Below are positions 49,295 through 58,823 of a stretch of DNA of 64,000 nucleotides, in pieces; position 1 is the first letter of the stretch, and the number at the start of each line of letters is the position of its first letter. The position numbers were made by a program, and so were the translations under genes. A model generated the notes under the pieces. That model was not told the DNA's origin. It did no database searches and saw only the letters and a list, made by a program, of their open reading frames with translations. The stretch covers positions 558,001 to 622,000 of the forward strand of contig CBDIHH010000005.1 of NCBI GenBank assembly GCA_965279095.1, read 5' to 3'. The DNA is from CBDIHH01 sp965279095 (GTDB lineage: Bacteria > Pseudomonadota > Alphaproteobacteria > Caulobacterales > Caulobacteraceae).

Positions 49295-52084
49295 ATGACC
49301 AAGAGAATGTTGATCGACGCGGCCCACGCGGAAGAAACCCGCGTGGTCGTGGTCGACGGGACCCACGTTGAAGAGTTCGATTTCGAAAGCCAGTCCAAGA
49401 AGCAGCTTCGGGGTAACATCTACCTCGCCAAGGTCACGCGGGTAGAGCCCAGCCTGCAGGCCGCCTTCATCGAATACGGCGGCAATCGTCACGGCTTCCT
49501 GGCCTTCAACGAGATCCACCCGGACTACTACCACATCCCCTTGGCCGACAAGGAAGCCCTGCTCCGCGAGGAGGCCGAGGAAGAAGAGGCGCACGCCAAG
49601 AGCGGCCGCTCCACTCCGGCGCGGCAGTCCGAGGGCGGCGAAGGCGACGAGGACGAGGGCGTCGAGGCGGCCGACGACGATGACGACGACGTCATGGAAG
49701 AAGAGGCCGAGCGCCGCCGCCGGCGGCTGATGCGCCGCTACAAGATCCAGGAAGTGATCAAGCGCCGGCAGATCATGCTGGTGCAGGTCGTCAAGGAAGA
49801 GCGCGGCAACAAGGGCGCGGCCCTGACCACCTACCTGTCCCTGGCCGGCCGCTACTGCGTGCTGATGCCCAACACCGCCCGGGGCGGCGGCATCTCGCGC
49901 AAGATCACCACGGTGACGGACCGCAAGCGGCTGAAGACCCTGGTGCAAAGCCTGGACGTGCCGCAGGGCATGGGGCTGATCGTGCGCACCGCCGGCGCCA
50001 AGCGCACCAAGGCCGAGATCAAGCGCGACTACGAATACCTCGAGCGCCTGTGGGAGAACATCCGCGAGGTGACGATGAACTCCATCGCCCCGGCGCTGAT
50101 CTACGAGGAAGAGGATCTCGTCAAACGCGCGATCCGCGACATGTATGACAAGGACCTCGACGGGATCATCGTCGAAGGCGAGGAGGGCTACCGCAGCGCC
50201 AAGGAATTCATGCGCATGCTGATGCCCTCGCAGGCCAAGAAGATCCAGGCCTACCGCGAGCCCACCCCCCTGTTCATCAAGGCCCGCGTCGAGGACCACC
50301 TGGCGCAGATCTATTCGCCCACCGTGCCCCTGCGCTCGGGCGGCTATCTGGTGATCAACCAGACCGAGGCCCTGGTGGCCATCGACGTGAACTCCGGCCG
50401 CGCCACCCGGGAGCGGAACGTCGAGGCCACCGCCCTGAAGACCAATTGCGAGGCCGCCGAGGAAGCCGCCCGCCAGCTGCGCCTGCGCGACCTGGCCGGG
50501 CTGGTGGTCATCGACTTCATCGACATGGACGAGGCCAAGAACAACCGCACCGTCGAGAAGGTGCTGAAGGACGCCCTGAAGGACGACCGCGCCCGCATCC
50601 AGATGGGCAAGATCTCGTCCTTCGGCCTGATGGAACTGTCGCGCCAGCGCCGCCGCTCGGGCGTGCTGGAAGGCACCACCCACGTCTGCGAGCACTGCCA
50701 GGGCACCGGCCGCGTCCGCGCCACCGAATCCAGCGCCCTGTCGGCCCTGCGCTCGGTGGAGATGGAGGCCGTGCGCCAGGGACCGGGCGAGATCGTCGTC
50801 AAGGTGCCGCGCGACGTGGCCCTCTACATCCTCAACAACAAGCGCGCCTATCTGCTGCGCCTGCTGCAGACCCGCGGCCTGCAGGTCAATGTCATCGTCG
50901 ATGAGGCCCTGGCCCACGCCGATCACCTGATCGAGCGCATCTCCACCCTCACCGAGGAAGAGACCGCCGCCTTCGCCGCCTCCCTCCCCAGCGTCGCCCC
51001 CGCCTATGTCGAGCTTCCCGACGACGACTATGTCGACGAGGACGAGGAGGAAGACGACGAGATCGTCGAGGACGAGGACGACGACCAGCCGATGGCCGCC
51101 GCCGAGCGCGCCGAGCGCCCCGATCGCGGCGCCCCCCGCACGGCGCCCGAGGCCCGCGACGGCGAGGAGCCCCGCCGGGGCCGCCGCCGCCGCCGCCGCG
51201 GCGGTCGTCGCGAGGAGGGCCTCGACGAGGCGCGCCCCGCCGCCGCCTCGGCCTCGCCCAGCCCCCGGGCGGACGACGACGCCGACAGCGCCGGCGATGA
51301 CGCCGATGGCCCCCGCCGTCGCCGTCGCGGCCGTCGCGGCGGTCGCCGCATGCGCGAGGAGACCCGCCCGCAGGACGTCTATGCGTGGAGCCGCGTTCGC
51401 GTGCCCCACACCGACGGCGTCTACGGCTGGTTCGATCCGAGCGCGCCCTCGCCCATGACCACGCCGCCCCCGGCCCTGCACGCCGACATGTCGGCGCCTT
51501 CTGCCCCGGCCGAGCGCCCGGTCTATGAGTTCGTCGACGCGGTGACGGCGGCGCCCGCGCAGCCCTCCTTCGATGGCGACATCTGGGTCGAGCTGCCCGA
51601 GGCGACGGAGCCCCCCGTCAAGCCCGGCCGTCCGCGCCGCAGCCGTAGCCGCAAGCCGGCGTCCGCGGAGCCCGGCGCCGCCGTCGCAACGGAGGCCCTG
51701 GCCCCCGCCGCCCCGGAGGCGCCCGCGCCCCAGCCCGAACCTCAGCCCGAGCCTGAGCCCGTGGCGATGGCTGAGCCGGAGCCGGTCGCCGAGGTCGCCG
51801 CTCCGGTCAAGGCGCCGCGCAAGCGTCCGCCCTCCAAGGCCAAGCTGAAGGCCGAGGCCGAGGCGCTGGCCGCGTCCGAAGCCCTGGCCGCTTCCGAAGC
51901 GCCGGCCGTGGCGGAGGCCCCGGCCCCCGCCCCGGCCCCCGCCCCGGCGGAGGCCCCGCCCGTCGCCGTCGCCCCGCCAGTTCCGGCGCCGGCCGCCGCC
52001 GAGCCCGCGCCCTCGGCCGAGCCAGATCCGGCTGAGATCTCGGCGCCCCCGGCCCAGCCCAAACGCGGATGGTGGCGCCGCTGA
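49295..52084 (+). CDS. rne: ribonuclease E
   Basis: 929 residues. Starts MTKRMLIDAAHAEETRVVVV. The S1 domain is interrupted by a long acidic insert (about residues 90-145) of Asp/Glu/Arg, as in other alphaproteobacterial enzymes, then resumes. The catalytic DNase I-like domain has VAIDVNSGRAT and IDFIDMDEAKNNR, and the Zn-link is CEHCQGTGR near residue 468. The C-terminal 330 residues are disordered with Arg-rich RNA-binding patches and Ala/Pro/Glu runs. The last residues, PKRGWWRR, are the GWW motif known in Caulobacter to bind PNPase. It initiates mRNA decay and organises the degradosome. Start chosen by homology; GGAG lies 9 bases upstream. Confidence 0.96.
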   Translation: MTKRMLIDAAHAEETRVVVVDGTHVEEFDFESQSKKQLRGNIYLAKVTRVEPSLQAAFIEYGGNRHGFLAFNEIHPDYYHIPLADKEALLREEAEEEEAHAKSGRSTPARQSEGGEGDEDEGVEAADDDDDDVMEEEAERRRRRLMRRYKIQEVIKRRQIMLVQVVKEERGNKGAALTTYLSLAGRYCVLMPNTARGGGISRKITTVTDRKRLKTLVQSLDVPQGMGLIVRTAGAKRTKAEIKRDYEYLERLWENIREVTMNSIAPALIYEEEDLVKRAIRDMYDKDLDGIIVEGEEGYRSAKEFMRMLMPSQAKKIQAYREPTPLFIKARVEDHLAQIYSPTVPLRSGGYLVINQTEALVAIDVNSGRATRERNVEATALKTNCEAAEEAARQLRLRDLAGLVVIDFIDMDEAKNNRTVEKVLKDALKDDRARIQMGKISSFGLMELSRQRRRSGVLEGTTHVCEHCQGTGRVRATESSALSALRSVEMEAVRQGPGEIVVKVPRDVALYILNNKRAYLLRLLQTRGLQVNVIVDEALAHADHLIERISTLTEEETAAFAASLPSVAPAYVELPDDDYVDEDEEEDDEIVEDEDDDQPMAAAERAERPDRGAPRTAPEARDGEEPRRGRRRRRRGGRREEGLDEARPAAASASPSPRADDDADSAGDDADGPRRRRRGRRGGRRMREETRPQDVYAWSRVRVPHTDGVYGWFDPSAPSPMTTPPPALHADMSAPSAPAERPVYEFVDAVTAAPAQPSFDGDIWVELPEATEPPVKPGRPRRSRSRKPASAEPGAAVATEALAPAAPEAPAPQPEPQPEPEPVAMAEPEPVAEVAAPVKAPRKRPPSKAKLKAEAEALAASEALAASEAPAVAEAPAPAPAPAPAEAPPVAVAPPVPAPAAAEPAPSAEPDPAEISAPPAQPKRGWWRR

Positions 52085-52160
52085 GCGGGAGGCGCTAGAT
52101 TTTGGCAGGTGGGGCGTACGGCCCGCGCGGTCCGCGCGGGCCCATTGAGGAGTTGGCTTG

Positions 52161-53639
52161 ATGTCCCGCCTGCCATCGAGGCCCCCGATCAGGCCGTCCC
52201 GGCGGTTGCGGGCCTGGCTCTGCGCCGCCGTCGCCGTGCTGTCGGCCGGGGGGCCCGCCCTGGCCCAGCAGGCGCCCCTGTCGCTGATCCGCGACACCGA
52301 GATCGAGTCCATCCTGCGCCGGGACGCCGACCCCATCTTCGTCGCCGCCGGCCTGACGCCCCAGAACGTCAAGATCCAGATCGTCGGCGACAAGGATCTC
52401 AACGCCTTCGTCACCGGCGGCCAGCAGGTGTTCATCACCACCGGCCTGATCACCCAGGCCAAGACGCCCAATGAGCTGATCGGGGTCATCGCCCACGAGA
52501 CCGGCCACATCGCCGGCGGCCACATCGCCCGCCAGGGCGAGGGCTCGCGCCCGGCCATGGCCACCATGTTCCTGACCCTGGGCCTGGGGGTGCTGGCGGC
52601 CCTGGCCGGGGCGCCCGACGCGGCGGCGGGCCTGGCCTACAGCTCCAGCTACTTCGCCACCCTGTCCTACCTGGGCTATTCGCGGGTGCAGGAGGCCTCC
52701 GCCGACCAGGCGGCGGTGGGCTATCTCAACAAGGCCAACATGTCCGGCAAGGGGCTGGTCTCGTTCTTCGACAACTTCCGCTACCAGGAGGTGTTCGACG
52801 ATGCCCGCAAATTCCCCTTCTTCCGCAGCCACCCCCTGACGTCCGACCGCATCGACGCCCTGCGCCTGCGGGTCGAGGCCCAGTCCAACTACGACAAGAC
52901 CGACTCCCCCGAGGCCCTCGCCCAGCACGCGATCCTGGTGGCCAAGGTCAAGGCGTTCATGAACCCGCCGCAGCAGACCTTCGTGGACTACAAGGAGACC
53001 GACAAGGGTTTCCCGGCCCGCTACGCCCGGGCCATCGCCTACTACAAGGCGACCCAGACCGACCGCGCCGTCTCGCTGATCGACGCCCTGATCGCCGACT
53101 ATCCGATCAACCCCTATCTGTATGAGCTCAAGGGCCAGGTGCTGTTCGAGTCCGGCCGCATCAAGGAATCCGAGCCCGCCTATCGCCAGGCCGTGGCCCT
53201 GAAGCCCGACGCGCCCCTGATCCTCACCCTGCTCGGCCAGACCCTGCTGGCCACCGAGGACAAGGCCAAGATCGCCGAGGCGGTGACCTATCTGCAGGCC
53301 GCCGTCGCCCGCGACCGCGACAACGCCTTCACCTGGCGGCTGCTGGCCGAGGGCTATGATCGCAAGGGCGACAGCGGCCAGGCCCGCCTCGCCACCGCCG
53401 AACAGTATTTCGCCCTCGGCCAGAGTCAGGAGGCGCGGGTGTTCGGCATGCGCGCCCGCGAGATCCTGCCCAAGGATTCGTCCGATTGGCGCCGCGCCAC
53501 GGACATCGTTCTGGTGTCTGAACCCACCAAGGACGACCTCAAGGACCTGGCCAAGGAGGGCAGCGTCAACGCCCCCCGTCCCAGGCCCCCCAAGACGCCC
53601 GTGACCGCCCCGGCCCCGGCCTCGGCCCCCACAACCTGA
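52161..53639 (+). CDS. M48 family periplasmic metalloprotease with TPR repeats (BepA-like)
   Basis: 492 residues. A signal peptide (LRAWLCAAVAVLSAGGPALA) precedes the M48 domain with HETGHIAGGH near residue 113 and a downstream Glu ligand in QEASADQAAVG. The C-terminal half has TPR-like helical repeats (AIAYYKATQTDRAVSLIDAL, LKGQVLFESGRIKESEPAYR). BepA-type proteases check LptD and other outer-membrane proteins in the periplasm. GAGGAG lies 9 bases before the ATG at 52161; a TTG one codon upstream is also in frame. It is followed by the dsbA-like gene 23 bases on, likely one operon. Confidence 0.9.
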   Translation: MSRLPSRPPIRPSRRLRAWLCAAVAVLSAGGPALAQQAPLSLIRDTEIESILRRDADPIFVAAGLTPQNVKIQIVGDKDLNAFVTGGQQVFITTGLITQAKTPNELIGVIAHETGHIAGGHIARQGEGSRPAMATMFLTLGLGVLAALAGAPDAAAGLAYSSSYFATLSYLGYSRVQEASADQAAVGYLNKANMSGKGLVSFFDNFRYQEVFDDARKFPFFRSHPLTSDRIDALRLRVEAQSNYDKTDSPEALAQHAILVAKVKAFMNPPQQTFVDYKETDKGFPARYARAIAYYKATQTDRAVSLIDALIADYPINPYLYELKGQVLFESGRIKESEPAYRQAVALKPDAPLILTLLGQTLLATEDKAKIAEAVTYLQAAVARDRDNAFTWRLLAEGYDRKGDSGQARLATAEQYFALGQSQEARVFGMRAREILPKDSSDWRRATDIVLVSEPTKDDLKDLAKEGSVNAPRPRPPKTPVTAPAPASAPTT

Positions 53640-53662
53640 CCCGCCCCGCCCCGGAGACTTTG

Positions 53663-54397
53663 ATGCGCTGGACCACCCTCGCCCTGGCCCTGGCCTGTTC
53701 CCTGGCCGTCACCGGCTGCTCGCGCGCCCAGGGCGTATCGACCCCCGAGGACAAGGCCTTCGGCGAGAAGGTGCGCGCCTATCTGCTGGCCCACCCCGAG
53801 GTGATCAAGGAGGCGGCCGACAAATACAACGCCAACCTCGAGGCGGCCTCGGCCATCAACGCCAAGGCGGCCCTGGCCAAGAACCGAGCGGCCATCGAGC
53901 AGGATCCCCGCGACTTCGTCGCCAATCCGTCGGGCAAGATCACGGTCACGGAATTCTACGACTACCGCTGCCCGCACTGCGTCAATGTGGCCCCCAAGGT
54001 GGTCGCCTTCGTGGCCAAGAACCCGGACGTGCGGGTGGTGTTCAAGGAGCTGCCGATCTTCGGCGCCCCCTCCGAGCGCGCCGCCATGGCCGCCCTCGCC
54101 GTCCGACGCGCCGGCGGCGACTACCTGGCCGCCCACAAGGACATGATGGCCGCCAAGCCCCTGGACGAGGCCGCCATCGCGCGCATCCTGAAAACCCACG
54201 GGGTCGACGCGGCCGTCCTCGACCAGCCCGCCGCCATGAAGGATTCCGTCGCCCACCTCGCCGACACCCAGCAACTGGCCCGCGACATCGGTATCGAGGG
54301 CACCCCCGCCTTCGTCATCGGCGACATCGTGGTGCCCGGCGAGGACATGGACGCGGTCGAGGCGGCGGTGGTTGAGGCGCGCAAAGCCAAGGGCTAA
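53663..54397 (+). CDS. DsbA family thiol:disulfide oxidoreductase, lipoprotein
   Basis: 244 residues. The N-terminus ends in a lipobox (LAVTGC), so it should be a lipoprotein. An N-terminal helical region of about 50 residues (LLAHPEVIKEAADKYNANLE) resembles ScsC/BdbD-type oligomerisation stalks, followed by a thioredoxin-fold domain with CPHC in YDYRCPHCVNVAP near residue 108 and the cis-Pro in IEGTPAFVIGD. It probably catalyses disulfide formation or isomerisation in the periplasm. Co-transcribed with the M48 protease. CPHC is the DsbA-type active site; oxidant versus isomerase is not decided. Confidence 0.88.
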   Translation: MRWTTLALALACSLAVTGCSRAQGVSTPEDKAFGEKVRAYLLAHPEVIKEAADKYNANLEAASAINAKAALAKNRAAIEQDPRDFVANPSGKITVTEFYDYRCPHCVNVAPKVVAFVAKNPDVRVVFKELPIFGAPSERAAMAALAVRRAGGDYLAAHKDMMAAKPLDEAAIARILKTHGVDAAVLDQPAAMKDSVAHLADTQQLARDIGIEGTPAFVIGDIVVPGEDMDAVEAAVVEARKAKG

Positions 54398-54446
54398 CGC
54401 GAGACGCCCACACCGGGGTTGGGCTGCCCGGTGGACGGGCCACAAT

Positions 54447-54605
54447 CCTCCCCTGCACCGCAGAGTGCGGGGGAGGTGTCGCCCCGCTGCAAAGCGGGGT
54501 GACGGAGGGGGAAAACCGCCAGCGCTGGGCCTGAAGCTCGCCCCCTCCACCCCTTCGGGGTCCCCCTCCCCCGTCCTCTTCGGGACGGCGGAGGATAAGG
54601 GGGCG
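54447..54605. repeat. palindromic repeat family C, copy between dsbA-like and RTX genes
   Basis: Two or more hairpins: CCTCCCCTGCACCGCAGAG... with GGGGGAGG, GCCCCGCTGCAAAGCGGGGT, and CGCCCCCTCCACCCCTTCGGGG TCCCCCTCCCCC with the closing AGGGGGCG. The terminal sequence matches the copy at 33509-33612. It occupies most of the 218-base gap between two convergent genes. Confidence 0.75.
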
Positions 54606-54615
54606 CAGAGCCCCT

Positions 54616-57600
54616 TCAGAGGATCAGGAAGTCGCTCGCCGTCAGGGTTACCGCGGTGTTGAAGGTGGCGATCGTCACCGCCGACGCGGCGCCGGAACCG
54701 TCCGGGTCCCAGGACAAGGTCGCCGTGGCGGCGTTGAAGACGAACTGCGAGTGCGCGTCCGTGGCGACCTCGCCGAACACCAGTTTGGACGCGTCCAGCG
54801 CCCCGGCCGACAGCCCGTACTGGTCGGCGCGGAAGGCGAGGCGATCCACCCCGTGGACGAAGTCCATCACCCGGTCGGAATCGGCCTCGACGGCCTTGCC
54901 GAAGGTGAAGGTGTCCGCCCCGTCCAGGCCGCTGAGCCGGTCGTGCCCGGCTTCACCCATAAGGACATCGTCGCCGGCGCCGCCCTTGAGGATGTCGGCG
55001 CCCTGGCCGCCCTCCTCGAAGTCATTGCCCAGGCCGCCTTCCAGGACGTCGTCGCCGGCGCCGCCGTGCAGGCTGTCGGCGCCGTCGGCGCCGCTGAGGA
55101 TGTCGTTCTCGGTATTGCCGTAGAGGTCGTCGTCGCCCTTGCCGCCGTCGAGCTTGTCGGCCCCGGCGCCGCCGATGAGCCGGTCGTTGCCGGCGGCGCC
55201 GAATATGACATCGTCACCCGATCCGCCGTTCAGGGTGTTGTTGTCCACGCTCCCCGACAGCTTGTCATCGCCCACGCCGCTGGTGACGTTCTCGACCCCG
55301 ACCAGCTTGTCCAGGCCGCCAAGCCCCGTCTCCTGGAAGTCCGTGAGGCGAAGATCCACCGCCAGGTTGAACACCGACGGCGGCGCGCCGGGAACCGCGG
55401 CGAGGGGAACGGTGGTGGAATAGTCGGCCGTATCCAAGCCTGAGCCGCCGTCGAGCAGGTCCTTGCCGAGACCGCCGATCAGCACGTCGTCGCCGCCCCG
55501 GCCGAACAGGCTGTCATCCAGCCGGCCGCCGGTAAGCCGGTTGGCCGCCCCGTCTCCAGACAGGGTGCTGGCCTGGTTGGCCGCGCCGAGGAGGTTCTCC
55601 ACCCCCACCAGGGTGTCGAGGCCGCTGCCGCCCGTGGCCTGCGGCCCGGTCACGGCCAGGTCCACGGTGAGGGCGCTGGCCGCGTCGAGATAGTCGGCCG
55701 TGTCGATCCCCGCCCCGCCGTCGATCAGGTCGTTGCCGGCGCTGCCGGCCAGCAGGTCGTCGCCGTCGCCGCCGTAGAGACTGTCGTCGCCGATCGAGGC
55801 GCGCAGGTTGTCGGCGCCGCCCAGCCCCGACAGCACGTCGTCGCCGCCGCCCCCGCCCAGCCGGTTGGCGCCGCCGTCGCCGGTCAGGGTGTCGTTGAAA
55901 TTGCCGCCGCCGAGGTTCTCGATGTTCACCAGGGTGTCGACGCCGGCCGCGATCGTGTTCTGCGGCCCGACCAGGCTGAGGTTGACGGTGACCCCGGCGG
56001 ACGCATGCAGGTAGGACGCCAGGTCGACGCCGCTGCCGCCGTCATAGCTGTCGTCGCCAGCCATGCCGTACAGGCTGTCGTCGCCGCCGCCGCCCTTCAG
56101 GGTGTCGTTCCCGTCGTAGCCATAGAGGCTGTTGGCGCCGCCGTCCCCGGTGAGGGCGTCGTTGAATTGGGAGCCGCCGAGGTTCTCGATCTCGGTGAGC
56201 GTGTCGAGCCCGGCCGCGCCGGTGTTCTGCTGGCCGGCGATGGCCAGGCTGACGGCCACCCCGCTGGCGGCGTCGAAATAGCTCGCCGTGTCGCTGCCGT
56301 CGCCGCCGATCAGGGTGTCGTTGCCCAGCCCGCCGTCGAGATTGTCGTTGCCGGCGCGCCCGTTCAGAGCGTCGTCGCCGCCATAGCCGATCAGGTTGTT
56401 GGCCCCGGCCTCGCCGAAGAAGACGTCGGCGAAATCCGTCCCGCCCAGCCCCTCGATGGCGATCAGGGTGTCGATCCCGGCCGCGCCCGTATCCTGCGGC
56501 CCGGCGATCGCGAGATCCACCGTCACCCCGGCACCGAGGCCGTAATACCCCGCCACGTCGTTGGCGCCCGCGCCCCCGTCCAGCGTGTCGTCTCCCGCCC
56601 CGCCGTAGAGCCCGTCGTCTCCGCCCTCGCCGTAGAGGACATCGTTGCCGCTCAGACCGTTAAGGGTGTCGTCGCCATCGCCGCCGTGGATGGTGTCGTT
56701 CCCGCCGCCGGCGATACTCAGCACGATGTCCTGGATGAACCCGCTGTCTCCTGGCGCCAGCGCCTGAGATGTCGGGAACGCTATCGTGGACAGGTCACCG
56801 CTGCCGATGATCTCATATGAGTTCACGCGGCCCTGTGACGTTCGTGCGGTGACTTCTCCCGTCAGCAGATTCTTCTCAACTAACCCCGAGGATAGGCCAG
56901 GGACCAAATTCGTGGCTTCGGTATAGAAAACGACCCGCGTGCCATCTGCGGATAGGAGGGCCTGGCTGCTGGGGCCGGAACCAGGAACGCCGGCGACGGT
57001 CTTCGAGACGAGGGTGACTTCTCCTGTCACGAGGTCCTTTAGGTACACGGCTGACACCCCGTTGGCGTCCTCCGTCAGGGATATGGCGCTTGTGAAAACA
57101 GCCTTGGTCCCGTCAGCTGAATACGAAGCGTGATTTGCGCCCGAGACGAATGAATTTCCGTTAGCGTCGGAAGTTGTCAGGGAATATGTGCGGAGATTCA
57201 GATCGAATGTGTATATATCGGTCGCGCCGTTCGTATCTGCGGGAATTAATCCAGTACTTCTTGCGAAGCTTATCTTATCGTTACTGATAAAACGAGTCGG
57301 CGTGTTTCCTGTAGAAGCAATTCCCACGCTAGATTTCAAATCGCCTGTAATCAGATTTTTTATGTATACAAGACCACTCGCAATGAAAGCCGCGCGGGTG
57401 CCATCGGCGGACAAGGCGGCCGCGAAGTACGAGTCGCTAAGTTGCCCCCCGTCCTGACCCGTGGAAATCCGAGTCAGCACGCCTGTCGTAAGATCCTTTA
57501 GATAGACATCCGAGGCTCCGTTCGTGTCACCGGGGATCAGGGGCGCGAAGGTATCGAATATGACCTTCGTGCCATCGGCCGAGATCTGTGGGTTGAAGGC

Positions 57601-57879
57601 CCCTGCCGAAATCTGTTTGCCAGCAAAGTCGACAGACACCTGTTGTATGGCCCCGGTGATCATGTCCTTGACGAAGACATCGGCGAAATTCGCGTCCCCC
57701 GGGGTAAGGTTCGAGGCAATGCTTGAGAATGCGACGAACCGACCGTCGGCCGATATCCGAGGCGTGCTCGAGGAATTGTTCCCATAGACGCCGCTTGCAG
57801 ATGTCGATGCGGCAGCAAACCGGTTCTGCTCCGTCCCCGTCAGAGCTTCACCCGCGCTGGTACCAATAATGTCGGCCAT
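54616..57879 (-). CDS. large RTX (hemolysin-type calcium-binding) protein with N-terminal PD40-like beta-propeller
   Basis: 1087 residues. Residues about 40-390 are repeats of the TolB/PD40 type (ISADGRFVAFSS, ADVFVKDMITGAIQQVS, ASDVYLKDLTTG), which should form a beta-propeller. Residues about 395-1010 hold many RTX nonapeptides GGxGxDxLx in blocks separated by a repeated spacer (GVTVDLAIAGPQDTG, IDTLIAIEGLGG). The C-terminus ends TLTASDFLIL, the type I secretion pattern. It should be exported by a T1SS and fold on calcium outside; no secretion genes are adjacent. The 5' third is visibly AT-richer than the RTX part. The start at 57879 (MADIIGTSAGEALTG) has GGGGA 8 bases upstream; another ATG 6 codons earlier is open. 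Role unknown: adhesin, S-layer-like or enzyme are options. Confidence 0.87.
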   Translation of the reverse strand: MADIIGTSAGEALTGTEQNRFAAASTSASGVYGNNSSSTPRISADGRFVAFSSIASNLTPGDANFADVFVKDMITGAIQQVSVDFAGKQISAGAFNPQISADGTKVIFDTFAPLIPGDTNGASDVYLKDLTTGVLTRISTGQDGGQLSDSYFAAALSADGTRAAFIASGLVYIKNLITGDLKSSVGIASTGNTPTRFISNDKISFARSTGLIPADTNGATDIYTFDLNLRTYSLTTSDANGNSFVSGANHASYSADGTKAVFTSAISLTEDANGVSAVYLKDLVTGEVTLVSKTVAGVPGSGPSSQALLSADGTRVVFYTEATNLVPGLSSGLVEKNLLTGEVTARTSQGRVNSYEIIGSGDLSTIAFPTSQALAPGDSGFIQDIVLSIAGGGNDTIHGGDGDDTLNGLSGNDVLYGEGGDDGLYGGAGDDTLDGGAGANDVAGYYGLGAGVTVDLAIAGPQDTGAAGIDTLIAIEGLGGTDFADVFFGEAGANNLIGYGGDDALNGRAGNDNLDGGLGNDTLIGGDGSDTASYFDAASGVAVSLAIAGQQNTGAAGLDTLTEIENLGGSQFNDALTGDGGANSLYGYDGNDTLKGGGGDDSLYGMAGDDSYDGGSGVDLASYLHASAGVTVNLSLVGPQNTIAAGVDTLVNIENLGGGNFNDTLTGDGGANRLGGGGGDDVLSGLGGADNLRASIGDDSLYGGDGDDLLAGSAGNDLIDGGAGIDTADYLDAASALTVDLAVTGPQATGGSGLDTLVGVENLLGAANQASTLSGDGAANRLTGGRLDDSLFGRGGDDVLIGGLGKDLLDGGSGLDTADYSTTVPLAAVPGAPPSVFNLAVDLRLTDFQETGLGGLDKLVGVENVTSGVGDDKLSGSVDNNTLNGGSGDDVIFGAAGNDRLIGGAGADKLDGGKGDDDLYGNTENDILSGADGADSLHGGAGDDVLEGGLGNDFEEGGQGADILKGGAGDDVLMGEAGHDRLSGLDGADTFTFGKAVEADSDRVMDFVHGVDRLAFRADQYGLSAGALDASKLVFGEVATDAHSQFVFNAATATLSWDPDGSGAASAVTIATFNTAVTLTASDFLIL

Positions 57880-58055
57880 CGATATTCCCCCAAACACGCA
57901 CCTTCAGGTGTAGAGGCGCGGTTAAGGCAAAGCTAGTAGAATGTTAACGGCTCGTTAGTATTCTGTAGCCGCTGAGCAGTTGCGGTCTAGCAACCTGCCT
58001 CTCGCCTGTAGATTTCTCCTGTCAGGCGAAAATACCGGCAGAGGACAAAGCTGCA

Positions 58056-58115
58056 TAGCGGAGGGGGAGGCAGCGCCCCGCCGAGGAGCGCGGTGCCAGA
58101 GGGGGCGTAGGGCAG
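58056..58115. repeat. partial family C palindromic repeat
   Basis: GCGGAGGGGGAGGCAGCGCC then AGAGGGGGCG resembles one arm of the family C element. It lies in the 521-base gap between the RTX gene and the Cys-rich gene. Degenerate; assignment is tentative. Confidence 0.45.
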
Positions 58116-58220
58116 AGTTCCCCGCACGCCCCATTCACCACTACGCGATCGCCCTTCCCCGCAAGCAGGGAAGGATTACATCTCTCCCCGCCCCAACTCT
58201 CCCGAAAACACCGAGCCGTC

Positions 58221-58354
58221 AACCTCATGCTGGAAGGGTCTTTCCGCCGGTCGATCCACTCAAGGCCGCGCCCCAGGCGCGCCGCGGAGCGGGAGGCCGT
58301 TCGGCCTCGCCTTGAGTGGATCGTCCGGCGGAAAGCATGCTCCGCCATGAGGTT
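58221..58354. repeat. 134-bp palindrome with two 27-nt arms
   Basis: Left arm 58240-58266 and right arm 58309-58335 are 27 nt each and complementary except for a single T-T mismatch (CTTTCCGCCGG-T-CGATCCACTCAAGGC and its complement). The 42-base centre has two small hairpins: GCGCC...GGCGC and GAGGCC-GTTC-GGCCTC. Outer 9-mers AACCTCATG (58221) and CATGAGGTT (58346) extend the symmetry beyond an unpaired bulge. No coding likeness. It may be a miniature mobile element, a cruciform or a structured RNA. The rest of 57880-58400 shows no gene. Confidence 0.82.
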
Positions 58355-58400
58355 CGAAGGCGGACCCTGCGAGCTATAAGGGAAACGCGGGAAGTGGAGT

Positions 58401-58823
58401 TTAGAGGGTAACATCTCCAAGCAGGACGAGTTGCCCACCCGAGCGCCGGAACTCTGTGGGTGACATTGTTCGCTCGACGCGGGCGTCCGATCCGCAGCAT
58501 GGGCAGGTATAGACCGCCTCCGGAGGTACATACGCTGCTTGGAAATCTTTGAAGCTGGAGCTCTTCGGCTTTTTCGAGTGGTTCTCGTAACGAGCGACCC
58601 TGATCCAACTCATTTGGTGCTCAAGCTCTTGGCTGATCCGTTGTGCGAACTGGGTATGCGCACCATCGTAACCAGAACGAAGCTCGCAGCTTGTGGCCTC
58701 ACCTAAGGCCAGCATACCAGTGTCTGTTGCGGTCGCCGCGACGAGGCCCATAGTCACCATGTCGGTATCGCCTGAGAACACGAAGGTGGGGAACGCTCTG
58801 GCGCACCTAGTGCAACGCAGCAT
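58401..58823 (-). CDS. hypothetical protein with two Cys-pair (zinc-knuckle-like) motifs
   Basis: About 140 residues; not recognised. It begins MLRCTRCARAFPTFVFSGDT and has a second Cys cluster YTCPCCGSDARVERTMS near residue 110, so the two CxxC pairs may bind one zinc ion. The middle is polar with FAQRISQELEHQMSWIRVAR and a Lys/Ser-rich stretch. Base composition is lower in GC than the surrounding genes. It ends TAA; the start is uncertain: ATG 58823, GTG 58829 after GAGGG, or GTG 58850. It stands alone between the palindrome and thiG. No function can be proposed. Confidence 0.6.
   Translation of the reverse strand: MLRCTRCARAFPTFVFSGDTDMVTMGLVAATATDTGMLALGEATSCELRSGYDGAHTQFAQRISQELEHQMSWIRVARYENHSKKPKSSSFKDFQAAYVPPEAVYTCPCCGSDARVERTMSPTEFRRSGGQLVLLGDVTL

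Noticed and set aside
49289..52567. 1092-codon open frame antisense to rne
   Set aside because: Low-complexity Gly/Arg/Ala/His translation, reverse complement of rne; no family likeness.
54616..57879. Tandem DNA repeats or CRISPR-like array in the RTX gene
   Set aside because: The periodicity is at the protein level (nonapeptides) with diverged codons; no constant-length spacers.
58240..58335. Intrinsic terminator for the Cys-rich gene
   Set aside because: The stem is far longer than usual terminators, has inner hairpins, and no T-run follows on either strand.
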